Assembly: GCA_019119595.1 (NCBI GenBank)
Contig: DWWS01000073.1
Coordinates: 1-64,000, forward strand
DNA length: 64,000 nt
Reading direction: 5' to 3'
From: Candidatus Eisenbergiella merdavium
GTDB lineage: Bacteria > Bacillota > Clostridia > Lachnospirales > Lachnospiraceae
Made by a program: the position numbers and the translations under genes. This document shows positions 8,955-20,032 of the stretch, in pieces. Each line of letters opens with the position of its first letter. Positions within the stretch are counted from its first letter, which is position 1. The notes under the pieces are model-generated. The model ran no database searches. It was given only the letters and a program-made list of their open reading frames with translations, and had not been told where the DNA came from.

Positions 8955-8990
8955 AAAATTCGTCCCCGAATGATTTTGGGGACGAATCGT
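8955..8990 (-). terminator. Terminator of the two-component operon
   Basis: A 10-bp perfect stem (8958-8967 against 8978-8987) with a 10-nt loop is followed on the minus strand by TTTTTG. It lies just past the kinase stop and separates the regulatory genes from the exporter genes. Confidence 0.75.
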
Positions 8991-9025
8991 CATTTCCAGG
9001 TGATGAAATGCACACGCGCGCGATT

Positions 9026-9688
9026 TTATACCTGCGGAAGCAGTATTTCAGTTGTAAACGCTCCATCCTCGCTGTTTTGGCTGATGTAGCCGCCCGACCG
9101 TTCCACAATGGCAGCGATGCGGACGAGTCCGAAGCCGTGCCCGTCTCCTCTGGTGCTGCGGAACAGACCACCTTTCTTTTGCAGTTTTTTGCCTGCGGTG
9201 AAGTTGGTAAAGGAAATATAAAGATGGGTATTCTTCATATCCATATATACCCGGATCACCCGTTTCGCTTCGGGGAGCTTCGCGGTTGCCTCGATGGCAT
9301 TGTCGAAAAGGTTGCCGATGATACAGCACAGGTCAATCTCGGAGGTTTTCAGCCTGACGGGGATATATGCATCCGCTTCGACCTCGATCCCTTTGGATTT
9401 TGCCAGAGAAATTTTAGAATTCAGAATGGCATCAGTCATGGGATTTCCGGTCTTGAGGACTGTATCAACCGTTGTCAGATCTTCGTCCAGCAGAGCAAGA
9501 TAATTCCTGATGGCTTCCCAGTTCTCTGCAGCGGCGTAGGCCTTCATGGTCTGAATGTGATTGCGGTAATCATGCCGCCAGCCGCGAATCTGCCGATACA
9601 TATTGTCTACTTCCCGGTAGTGGGTCTCGATCAGCTCGTGCTGATAGGATTCCATTTGTTTCTCCATGCGTTTTGAAAATAATCCCAT
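9026..9688 (-). CDS. GHKL-type sensor histidine kinase lacking a membrane domain
   Basis: The 220-aa protein is the catalytic half of an AgrC/LytS-like kinase. A coiled-coil start leads to the phosphoacceptor motif RHDYRNH (H39), followed by a GHKL ATPase with N-box GNLFDNAIEA and G-box GHGFGL. Relatives usually carry five to seven N-terminal membrane helices; none is here, and the ATG at 9688 lies 4 nt from the response regulator stop, leaving no room for one. The kinase is therefore probably cytoplasmic or receives its signal through a partner. It forms a clear pair with the LytTR regulator. Confidence 0.85.
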   Translation of the reverse strand: MGLFSKRMEKQMESYQHELIETHYREVDNMYRQIRGWRHDYRNHIQTMKAYAAAENWEAIRNYLALLDEDLTTVDTVLKTGNPMTDAILNSKISLAKSKGIEVEADAYIPVRLKTSEIDLCCIIGNLFDNAIEATAKLPEAKRVIRVYMDMKNTHLYISFTNFTAGKKLQKKGGLFRSTRGDGHGFGLVRIAAIVERSGGYISQNSEDGAFTTEILLPQV

Positions 9689-9692
9689 AGCC

Positions 9693-10391
9693 CTACCTCA
9701 TGTTAATGATCGCCCGGTTGACGCCGTCATAAGCACCCCTCGGCAGAGGGATGGGTGTGCCGTCGGCCAGCCTGATTTCTGTTTTGGCGACACGGATGAT
9801 CTGCGTCAGATTGATAATGACGGAGCGTCCAACACGGTAAAAACGCTCGTCGAGCTGCTTTTCAAGCTCGCTGAGGGTCATTTTCACCGTGGTATCTGAC
9901 AGAGCGTGGATGGTAACGTAGTTTCCGAACACGTCGGCGTATCGTATCTGACAGACAGGCACACGCACCAATTCGCCGCCGACGTCAAAGGTCAGCACTT
10001 TTTCATTTTTCGCCAGCTTCTCGATGGCGCGGTCAAGCACAGAACAGAGCTTTTCTTCCCGGACCGGCTTCATCAGATAGTGGAGCGCTGCCACTTCATA
10101 TCCTTCGGAGATATAATCGAAGTAGCCTGTGATAAACACAATCTGAACTGTGTCGTTGCTCTTCCGAAGCTGCTTTGCCATGGTAACGCCGTCCATCTCA
10201 CCCATTTCAATATCAAGGAGCAGTATATCGTAGTCGCTTTCTCCGGCATAACGGAACAGGAAGCTTTCGGCCGACATAAAGGTATCGATGTGTACCACAT
10301 GACCGGAACCCGCCGCCCAACGCCGCACCATATTCAAAATATATTCTCTGTCTGCGTCTGAATCGTCACAGACCGCAAGCTTGTACTTCAT
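9693..10391 (-). CDS. LytTR family response regulator
   Basis: The 232-aa protein has a receiver domain with acidic residues DD at 9-10 and phosphoacceptor D60 (ILLLDIEMGEMDG). A LytTR DNA-binding domain follows (about 130-228), with conserved features VTIHALSD, DERFYRVGRSVIIN and PLPRGAYD. It should bind paired direct repeats ahead of its targets. The start at 10391 follows GGTGAGAAC. It lies 49 nt downstream of the antitoxin gene on the same strand and immediately precedes the GHKL kinase. Confidence 0.9.
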   Translation of the reverse strand: MKYKLAVCDDSDADREYILNMVRRWAAGSGHVVHIDTFMSAESFLFRYAGESDYDILLLDIEMGEMDGVTMAKQLRKSNDTVQIVFITGYFDYISEGYEVAALHYLMKPVREEKLCSVLDRAIEKLAKNEKVLTFDVGGELVRVPVCQIRYADVFGNYVTIHALSDTTVKMTLSELEKQLDERFYRVGRSVIINLTQIIRVAKTEIRLADGTPIPLPRGAYDGVNRAIINMR

Positions 10392-10440
10392 GTTCTCACC
10401 GTCCCTGATGCGTTTCTGGCTGATCTGTCCTGAAATGGCC

Positions 10441-11109
10441 TTATTCCCCGCTGCCTTCCACCTCGCTGCTGTCGTATTCCAACAGATCCTCAACCCGACA
10501 GCCAAGCGCTCTGGCAAGAGAGAGAATCGTAGCTCCAGCAGCTTTGTTTATGTCTTTGGCACGGATTTCGTACTGCTGCAGAGTACGAAGATTGACGCCA
10601 ACCTTTTCTGCAAGCTCCTTCTGTGTGTAACCGCTGATCTTACGCTGGGCCTGCAGGCGTGTCGGCAGATTCTCTTTGCGTATCATGCGGTTGACAGTAT
10701 CCACAAATTTCTTCTCGGATGCTTCGTGCAGAGCCGGATACAGCTTTTCGATTTCCTTCATTGTGATATGCTTCCGGATTTCCTTGAAGCTGCGCCCGGT
10801 GTACCATTGATAATAAGCGAGGATCCAGCCGCACCAGTACTGCGGCGAATAATCATAGTCAATCTGTGCCTGCGGGAAGTCCGCGTCTGTTCCGGACCTT
10901 GTGAGAATATCCATCACAAGCTCCGTGCCGGATATACCGGAAACATATTTTGGAACGCCGGCGGCAAACTGTTCTGCATAGCCCGTGACGATAAACAGAC
11001 CAAGAAATTCATCCATATTCATCTGACAGCTGTTTGAAGCGTAGTCCATAGCTTCGCCCAGACATTCCATAGCGTCATCAAGGTACTGGTCATCGTAAGC
11101 GTGGATCAT
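10441..11109 (-). CDS. Helix-turn-helix antitoxin partner of the DUF3990 protein
   Basis: The 222-aa protein has an N-terminal alpha-helical region (about 1-140) and a C-terminal XRE-type helix-turn-helix (about 150-215; ISGYTQKELAEKVGVN, then LRTLQQYE). I recognise this architecture as one found beside DUF3990 proteins in Lachnospiraceae; the N-terminal segment with GVPKYVSGISGTEL is shared by such proteins. The ATG at 11109 follows GAGGAGG by 9 nt and overlaps the toxin gene by 20 nt. It probably neutralises the toxin and represses the shared promoter, where a suitable inverted repeat exists. The antitoxin role is inferred from gene order and domain type. Confidence 0.7.
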   Translation of the reverse strand: MIHAYDDQYLDDAMECLGEAMDYASNSCQMNMDEFLGLFIVTGYAEQFAAGVPKYVSGISGTELVMDILTRSGTDADFPQAQIDYDYSPQYWCGWILAYYQWYTGRSFKEIRKHITMKEIEKLYPALHEASEKKFVDTVNRMIRKENLPTRLQAQRKISGYTQKELAEKVGVNLRTLQQYEIRAKDINKAAGATILSLARALGCRVEDLLEYDSSEVEGSGE

Positions 11110-11767
11110 CGGGCTGCACCTCCTCACGGATCATATCTCTCATATACAGGCCGTCTAAAGCATCTCGTTCAAGCTCTGCACGGAAAGCGGCTCTTGCTTC
11201 GTCATCCCGGGCTTTTCTTTTTGCATAATACTCGGTATTATCTGCAATCTCATAAGAAACAAACCGGATTTTTTCAAACGCTGCAGGGCTTTTCAAAACG
11301 AACTGTTCACCCAGCTTACCAAGACGCATGGCGCAGGAAAGCTGCGAGAGTGAAATTTCGTTATTCACGAACGCTCTGGCAAAAGAGAAATAGGAATCAT
11401 CTGCACGGTAGCCAATAACAATATCATAGGGTGTCAGATCAAGGAGAAAATGTTCTTTCAGCCAATCCGCACCCCGCTTCATCACAGGAGTGGAGATACG
11501 GAATCTGCGATATTCCATCAGCAGTGCCAGCCAATGCAGAATTGTGTACTCTTTGGCGGAGAGATTCAGAACCGCAAGACCGGCAGTATCCATTTCATAC
11601 TTATTTGCGTAGCCGTCTGTGTTTTCGGTACAGGCCCACTCCTTTGCAAGCTCTAAGTGCTCTGTGCAATAGAATCCTTTTCCGTAGTCATTATATGATC
11701 TGCCTTTTCCGAACACAGGCGTTTGGATAATATCGGGCGAACCGTGATATATAATTTTTTTACTCAT
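11090..11767 (-). CDS. DUF3990 protein, putative ADP-ribosyltransferase toxin
   Basis: The 225-aa protein matches the DUF3990 pattern, regarded as a branch of the ADP-ribosyltransferase fold. Visible motifs are the NAD-pocket YHGS (H8), the DYGKGFYCT strand (Y28/Y33), the YDIVIGYRADD block at 114-124 and a late LGEQFVLKSPAAF segment where E154/Q155 fill the usual third catalytic position. The ATG at 11767 follows GGAGG by 5 nt; a second ATG four codons upstream overlaps that site. It is first in an operon with a helix-turn-helix antitoxin. Its molecular target is unknown. Confidence 0.7.
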   Translation of the reverse strand: MSKKIIYHGSPDIIQTPVFGKGRSYNDYGKGFYCTEHLELAKEWACTENTDGYANKYEMDTAGLAVLNLSAKEYTILHWLALLMEYRRFRISTPVMKRGADWLKEHFLLDLTPYDIVIGYRADDSYFSFARAFVNNEISLSQLSCAMRLGKLGEQFVLKSPAAFEKIRFVSYEIADNTEYYAKRKARDDEARAAFRAELERDALDGLYMRDMIREEVQPDDPRLR

Positions 11768-11804
11768 TTTTACCTCCATACTTCCCGGGAGTTAGTATAA
11801 ACAT

Positions 11805-11833
11805 ATTGTACTTCTAAAGAAGTATAGAGTCAA
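11805..11833 (-). promoter_or_regulatory. Promoter and operator of the toxin/antitoxin operon
   Basis: On the minus strand TTGACT (11828-11833) and TACAAT (11805-11810) are 17 bp apart. An inverted repeat with 7-bp arms, TACTTCT and AGAAGTA (11809-11824), fills the spacer and touches the -10 box. A repressor bound there would block RNA polymerase, as expected for an autoregulated module. Confidence 0.6.
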
Positions 11834-11843
11834 CGGATCTGAT

Positions 11844-13064
11844 CTAAATTTCCTCCCTCACCTGAAAGATATAAAATTTCAGATAATAAGACTCATCCGC
11901 CGCCCAGAGAATAGGGTGGTCGCAGCACTGGGTTCCGAAGTAAACCTGCCGGAGACGCTTGTGCGCGCCGTGGGCCGCCTCGCGGATGGTTTTGGAAAAA
12001 AGCTCCGGATCCATGAAGTGGGAGCAGGAGCAGGTGGCGAGAAAGCCGCCGTCCTCCACCAGGCGCATGCCGCGCAGGTTGATCTCCCGGTAGCCCTTCA
12101 CTGCGTTTTTGATGGAATTGCGGGACTTGGTGAAGGCGGGGGGATCCAGAATGACCAGGCCGTAGCGCTCTCCCTGCGCTTCGAGCCGGGGGAGCAGATC
12201 GAACACATCCGCGCAGGTGAAATGCACCCGGTCCTGGAGACCGTTTAATCGGGCGTTTTCCTCCGCCATGTCGATGCCGGTCTGGGAAGCGTCCACGCCG
12301 AGAACGCTCTGTGCTCCGGCGATTCCGGCGTTGAGGGCGAAGGAGCCGGTATGGGTGAAGCAGTCCAGCACCCGTCTGCCTGCGCTGATCCGGTGAATGG
12401 CTGCCCTGTTGTGTTTCTGATCCAGGAAAAAGCCGGTTTTCTGGCCGTCCTGCACGTCCACCAGATACTTCACGCCGTTTTCCTCAATCTGTACGCGGGT
12501 GTCAAAGGGCTCTGACAGAAAGCCCTTGAAGCGCTCCATGCCCTCCTGGAGGCGGACCTTTGCGTCGCTCCGCTCATAAACGCCGCGGATCCGGATGCCG
12601 TCCTCAGAAAGGACGCGGCGCAGGATGCCCACGATCAGGGGCTTGAAGCGGTCGATGCCAAGGGCCAGGGATTCCACCACGAGGACATCGGAAAACTTGT
12701 CCACAACCAGCCCGGGAAACCAGTCGGCCTCTCCGAAGATGACGCGGCAGCTTCCCGTATCCACCGTCTGCTTCCGGTAATTCCAGGCGTCCCGCACCCG
12801 CCTTTCCCAGAATGCCTCGTCGATCACCGTTTCTTTTTTGCGGGAAAGCAGGCGCACCGTGATTTTGGAGCGGCGGTTGATGAAGCCTGTTCCCAGAAAG
12901 AAGCCGTCGAAATCCAGAACGTGAACCAGACCGCCGTCCCGCACGGTTCCTTTTGCGGAAGAGATTTCATTGTCATAAACCCACATGCCGCCTGCCTTCA
13001 GGGAGCGTCCGGCGCCCTTGTTCAGCGTAACAGTACCCGTTATTTCATACAGATTATCTTTCAT
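11844..13064 (-). CDS. RlmI-like class I rRNA large-subunit methyltransferase
   Basis: The 406-aa protein has an N-terminal PUA RNA-binding domain (about 5-80), an EEHEE-type linker and a C-terminal SAM-dependent methyltransferase domain. The SAM-binding motif is VLDCFTHTGSFALNAG, and the catalytic region holds DPPAFTKS plus CSCSHFM with the cysteine expected of m5C enzymes. RlmI in E. coli makes m5C1962 in 23S rRNA; the same target is inferred here. The ATG at 13064 is preceded by AAGGGAAATT. It is divergent from the beta-galactosidase gene. Confidence 0.85.
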   Translation of the reverse strand: MKDNLYEITGTVTLNKGAGRSLKAGGMWVYDNEISSAKGTVRDGGLVHVLDFDGFFLGTGFINRRSKITVRLLSRKKETVIDEAFWERRVRDAWNYRKQTVDTGSCRVIFGEADWFPGLVVDKFSDVLVVESLALGIDRFKPLIVGILRRVLSEDGIRIRGVYERSDAKVRLQEGMERFKGFLSEPFDTRVQIEENGVKYLVDVQDGQKTGFFLDQKHNRAAIHRISAGRRVLDCFTHTGSFALNAGIAGAQSVLGVDASQTGIDMAEENARLNGLQDRVHFTCADVFDLLPRLEAQGERYGLVILDPPAFTKSRNSIKNAVKGYREINLRGMRLVEDGGFLATCSCSHFMDPELFSKTIREAAHGAHKRLRQVYFGTQCCDHPILWAADESYYLKFYIFQVREEI

Positions 13065-13092
13065 AATTTCCCTTTCCTTTTGCCGATTCTTC

Positions 13093-16245
<3,153 letters not shown>

Positions 16246-16338
16246 AGAACGACGGCCTTTTCATTGAAGATAGGAGAGAATGACAGCTTTGCATAAAGCA
16301 TGAAATATCATTAGCAGTACGATAACGGTCAGAAACCC

Positions 16339-16388
16339 AAACCGCCTGTTCTCACAGCCGAATGAATCGGCTGAGGAACAGGCGGTTT
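16339..16388. terminator. Long imperfect hairpin downstream of lacZ
   Basis: An outer 13-bp perfect stem (16339-16351 against 16376-16388) encloses an inner 7-bp stem (16355-16361 against 16367-16373), making a near-continuous stem of about 20 bp. The tract beyond it is AT-rich but lacks a clean T run. It probably terminates or processes the lacZ transcript. Confidence 0.5.
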
Positions 16389-16444
16389 GATGTTTAAAAA
16401 TATCGAACTGTAATAAAAATTTATCGAAAATCAATAAAAATATA

Positions 16445-16473
16445 TTGACTTTCAATTTGCTTCATGCTATTTT
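16445..16473 (+). promoter_or_regulatory. Promoter of the DUF2975 operon
   Basis: TTGACT (16445-16450), a 17-bp spacer and TATTTT (16468-16473) lie 59 nt ahead of the DUF2975 start codon in a locally AT-rich stretch. Confidence 0.6.
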
Positions 16474-16531
16474 ATGGAAAAGGAAGATCGAACCCCACAA
16501 GAAAGACTGAAGAAAGGAAGGGAGTGCGGAA

Positions 16532-16981
16532 ATGAAAGAAAACAATCTGGTCAGGGCAACAAAGCTGCTCCTTGACATCATGTTTTTTTCAGGGCTTGCA
16601 GTGATCGTGACGCTGCCGGTTTCCATCAGAATTTACGGGTATATCAATTCCTGGTTTGCCCGGTATTACGTGCAGCTCGTGGTGCTGTTCGCCGTTTCGG
16701 GCGTTCTGGCGGAGCTGATTCTGTATGAGCTGCGGAGGATGTTCCGGACGGTTCTTGCGAACGACTGCTTTGTGGAAGCGAATGTGAAGAGCTTAAAGCG
16801 GATGGGGACATACAGCTTTCTGATCGCGCTTGTAACGGCGGGCCGGATGTTCCTGTATCTGACCCCCGCGGTCATGATCATCATCCTGGTATTTGTGATC
16901 GCCGGACTGTTCAGCAGGGTGCTCAGCCAGGTATTTGACAGGGCGGTGGCCTATAAGCTGGAAAATGATCTGACCATATGA
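16532..16981 (+). CDS. DUF2975 family membrane protein
   Basis: The 149-aa protein has about four predicted membrane helices (near 12-32, 45-65, 90-112 and 115-137), a pattern typical of DUF2975. Such proteins are commonly encoded beside a small YozG-like helix-turn-helix regulator, as here. Their function is unknown. GAAAGGAAGGGAG lies upstream of ATG 16532. The next gene starts 55 nt downstream. Confidence 0.8.
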   Translation: MKENNLVRATKLLLDIMFFSGLAVIVTLPVSIRIYGYINSWFARYYVQLVVLFAVSGVLAELILYELRRMFRTVLANDCFVEANVKSLKRMGTYSFLIALVTAGRMFLYLTPAVMIIILVFVIAGLFSRVLSQVFDRAVAYKLENDLTI

Positions 16982-17036
16982 GCGCGGCCGGAATGAGCGC
17001 ATCTGAGATGAGCGCGGCTGAAAAAGGAGGTGGAGC

Positions 17037-17258
17037 ATGTCCATCGTGATCAATCTTGACGTAATGATGGCCAAAAGAAAAAAGGGGCTGACAGAGCTTG
17101 CCGGGGAGGTGGATATCACGCTCGCCAATCTGTCAATCCTTAAGAATAACAAGGCGAAGGCGGTGCGTCTTTCCACGCTGAACGCGATCTGCAGGGCGCT
17201 GGAGTGTCAGCCTGGGGATATCCTGCAATATGTGGAAGACGGTGAGGAACAGGAATAA
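17037..17258 (+). CDS. Small XRE-family regulator, YozG type
   Basis: The 73-aa protein is a single Cro/C1-type helix-turn-helix. The segment GLTELAGEVDITLANLSILK is followed by KAVRLSTLNAICRALECQPG and DILQYV, the hallmark of DUF2975-linked regulators. It probably represses its own operon. AAAGGAGGTGGAGC precedes the ATG. A DUF4173-like gene begins about 60 nt after its stop. Confidence 0.85.
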   Translation: MSIVINLDVMMAKRKKGLTELAGEVDITLANLSILKNNKAKAVRLSTLNAICRALECQPGDILQYVEDGEEQE

Positions 17259-17319
17259 AAGGAGGGCCGCTGTGGACGTAAGGGATGTCCGGGAGCGGGA
17301 GCTTCGGAACGGAGGTTTT

Positions 17320-18864
17320 ATGGAAGAAAGAATGGAAAAGGGAGCGGTCTGCGCGGCAAACGTCCAGAAAACAACCGTGCAGGCGGATGAGCACAGGATC
17401 TTTATGAGGAAAAACTACGCCTTTTTCGGCGGAGCGAGCGCGCTGTACGCGCTGTTTTATACCTTTTGTCTGTACCGGAACGCATCGGGGATCACTTACC
17501 CTTTTTTCGCGGCAGGAACCCTTGTTTATTTTTACTTATGTACCAGAAGGTCAGGGGTTCCATGGAAAAAAGACAGCATATTCTATCTGGTCAGCATTCT
17601 GCTTCTGGGAGTCAGCGTCTTTCTGACGGACAACAGCGCGATCAACGGCATGACGAAGGCGGGTATTCTTCTGCTTACGGTCAGCATGATGCTGCATCAG
17701 TATATGAATGACGGGCGCTGGAATTTCTCTAAATATATGCTTTCTCTGGGACAGGGGGCTCTGGAGACCGTCGCCTCGCTGGGGTATCCGGTCAGCGACG
17801 GAAACGCCTGGCTGAAGGGGCGGGAGCAGGAAGGAAAAAATGCGAAGAGCCGTTACGTGCTGCTGGGAATTCTGATCCTGTGTCCGCTGCTGGTTGTCAT
17901 ACTGGCGCTGCTTGCCAGCGCGGATCTGGTATTCCGGGAGCTTTTCATCCATCTGTTTGACTATGTGGAGCCCATTGATATTTTCATGGTCTGCTTCATG
18001 CTCGCGTTCATGTTTTTCGTCTCCTACAGCTTCATTGCCATGCTGAACCGAAGGGTGATCCGGGAGGAATGCGCGGATCGCCGCAGGCAGGAGCCGGTGC
18101 TCGCGATTACCGTCACGTCCGTGCTTGCTTTTGTCTATCTGATCTTCTGCGGCATTCAGATCGTGTATCTGTTTTTTCAGAAATCGGGACTTCCGGACGG
18201 CCAGTCCTATGCGTCCTATGCCAGACAGGGCTTCTTCCAGCTCCTTGCGGTCTGCCTGATCAATCTGGCCATTGTGCTGGTCTGTCTGTCTTTTTTCCGG
18301 GAGAGCAGGGCACTGAAGGGGATCCTGACGGTGATTTCCCTGTGTACCGGATGCATGGCGGCCTCAAGCGCTTACCGGATGCTTCTGTATATCGGCGCCT
18401 ACCGGCTGACCTTCCTTCGGATTCTCGTCCTCTGGGCCCTTGCCGTGATCGCGGCGTCGCTTGTGGGGATCCTGTGCAGCATTTTCCGGAAGGATTTTCC
18501 GCTGTTTCGGTATCTTATGGTCGTGGTGACGGTCTGCTACATCATTCTTGCCTTTGCGAAGCCGGATTACTGGATCGCTCGGTTCAACATGGAATATGTG
18601 AACCGGGAGAGCGGACTGGAGCTGACGGCGGAGCAGAGAGGGGAATTTTACGGAGATTTCATATATTTGTCCGGCCTTTCAGCGGATGCGGCCCCGGTGC
18701 TTGCCTCGGAAGAAAATTATGCGTTCCTGTGTGGGGAGACGGATGCCATGAAGCGCTATTTTGCCAGAATGGAAGCGAGAGCGCAGGAAAACGGGATCAG
18801 AACCTTCAACCTGTCCCGTTATCTGGCGGGAAGGGCGCTGGACGGGAGAAGCGGGGTTTCTTAA
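17320..18864 (+). CDS. DUF4173/DUF4153-like polytopic membrane protein
   Basis: The 514-aa protein has a short hydrophilic N-terminus, about ten to twelve hydrophobic segments between residues 30 and 430, and a soluble C-terminal tail of about 70 residues that looks like a helical repeat (YLSGLSADAAPVLASEENYA). This matches DUF4173-type proteins that accompany DUF2975/HTH pairs in Firmicutes. The ATG at 17320 follows GGAGG; the longer frame opening at 17230 overlaps the previous gene. Function unknown; the operon suggests a membrane or envelope role. Confidence 0.7.
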   Translation: MEERMEKGAVCAANVQKTTVQADEHRIFMRKNYAFFGGASALYALFYTFCLYRNASGITYPFFAAGTLVYFYLCTRRSGVPWKKDSIFYLVSILLLGVSVFLTDNSAINGMTKAGILLLTVSMMLHQYMNDGRWNFSKYMLSLGQGALETVASLGYPVSDGNAWLKGREQEGKNAKSRYVLLGILILCPLLVVILALLASADLVFRELFIHLFDYVEPIDIFMVCFMLAFMFFVSYSFIAMLNRRVIREECADRRRQEPVLAITVTSVLAFVYLIFCGIQIVYLFFQKSGLPDGQSYASYARQGFFQLLAVCLINLAIVLVCLSFFRESRALKGILTVISLCTGCMAASSAYRMLLYIGAYRLTFLRILVLWALAVIAASLVGILCSIFRKDFPLFRYLMVVVTVCYIILAFAKPDYWIARFNMEYVNRESGLELTAEQRGEFYGDFIYLSGLSADAAPVLASEENYAFLCGETDAMKRYFARMEARAQENGIRTFNLSRYLAGRALDGRSGVS

Positions 18865-18950
18865 TATTTTCTGAAGGCTCCGGATAAGATTGACAGGAAG
18901 CATCCTTCTGCGGTATTCTGGACGGGATACAAAAAAAGGAGGAGAATGGA

Positions 18951-19583
18951 ATGAAAAAAAGAGGGGCTATTGTCTGGGTGCTGGCCGCAGTGCTTCTGCT
19001 GGCCGGATGCGGCGGGGGCTTCGACGCCACCAAGTACGTACGCGGCGCGCTGAACAACATCTATCTGGGAGATCCCACGGAGTATATGGAGCAGGTGGAG
19101 ATCACGGAGGAGGAAGCGGCGGAGGAGTATGAGCAGGGGATCGAGGTTGAAGCGGATTTCCTTCTGCAGTATTATGGAATCGGCGAGGTTTCCGACGAGG
19201 TGTACCAGCAGATCGTGGATATGTACAAGACGATCTATCAGCAGTCAAAGTTTGAGGTGCAGGAAGCGGTAAAGAACGGCGATGATTATAACGTGGAGGT
19301 GCTGATCAGCCCCATCGATGTGATCGTAAACAGCGAGGAGGATATCAGCGCGGCGGTGGATGAATTCGTTGAATCGGCTGATCCGGCGGATTATCCGGAC
19401 GATCTGTCCATTAACGACGCGCTTGCGCAGATCGTGGTAGATACGATCAGCGCGAACATACCGGATCTGGGATGGAAGGATCAGATTTCCGTTATTGTAA
19501 AGGTGGAGAAGGACGATGCGGGCTATTACGGCCTCAGCAGCGATGCGATCTCCCAGCTGGATCAGGATATGATCGCTTATTAA
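18951..19583 (+). CDS. Lipoprotein, DUF5105-like
   Basis: The 210-aa protein begins with a lipoprotein signal peptide ending in LLAGC (cysteine at 20), so it is exported and anchored to the outer face of the membrane. The mature part is acidic and contains FLLQYYGIGEVSDEVYQQ, resembling the DUF5105 lipoproteins of Firmicutes. A strong AAAAGGAGG precedes the ATG. It lies 86 nt after the DUF4173-like gene and may share its transcript; two terminators follow. Function unknown. Confidence 0.7.
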   Translation: MKKRGAIVWVLAAVLLLAGCGGGFDATKYVRGALNNIYLGDPTEYMEQVEITEEEAAEEYEQGIEVEADFLLQYYGIGEVSDEVYQQIVDMYKTIYQQSKFEVQEAVKNGDDYNVEVLISPIDVIVNSEEDISAAVDEFVESADPADYPDDLSINDALAQIVVDTISANIPDLGWKDQISVIVKVEKDDAGYYGLSSDAISQLDQDMIAY

Positions 19584-19612
19584 AAGCCGGAGATTTTCCG
19601 ATATCTTTCATA

Positions 19613-19664
19613 AAAAAAGCGGCCGGAACGCTGCAGAAATGCGGGCGGGAGGGCTGCCTTTTTT
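19613..19664 (+). terminator. Terminator after the lipoprotein gene
   Basis: A tract beginning AAAAAAGCGGCC pairs, with one bulge, with GGCTGCCTTTTTT at the other end (19652-19664). The stem is imperfect but ends in six T residues soon after the stop codon. Confidence 0.5.
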
Positions 19665-19751
19665 ATGGGAGAAAGAAGCAGGGACAAAGGGCAGGAGAAG
19701 AAGGGAACGGGAGCATAGACATAATATTGGATAAAAATATTTTATAAAACG

Positions 19752-19786
19752 AAACAGGACTGCCGTTATAACCTGCAGTCCTGTTT
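19752..19786. terminator. Second strong rho-independent terminator
   Basis: A perfect 12-bp inverted repeat (19752-19763 against 19775-19786) is followed by a T run on the plus strand. It is in tandem with the previous terminator. The rest of 19584-20032 holds a small inverted repeat, GCTGGTCA/TGACCAGC at about 19894-19915, and no gene. Confidence 0.75.
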
Positions 19787-20032
19787 TTTCTCACACTTCA
19801 TGATGTAGTTTAACACAGCCGAAAAGAAAAGTCTAGTAATTTTTTGCCTGCCGATTACAATATTAGATAATCGGGTGTCTGTTCAGGCCCGTGCTGGTCA
19901 CATCGCTGACCAGCGCGGAGGATGCGTGTTCCGCCCTGAATCCGGCCCGCCCATCACCGCAGGCGATCTGGAATGGCGGGCCGGGTTACAGATGGAGGGA
20001 AGATTGGAAAATGCTTCGGCATGGAGGTAAAA

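Noticed and set aside
8919..9025. Possible signalling-peptide gene beside the LytTR/GHKL system
   Set aside because: The gap holds only a terminator, a -10 box and a ribosome site; no short peptide frame fits.
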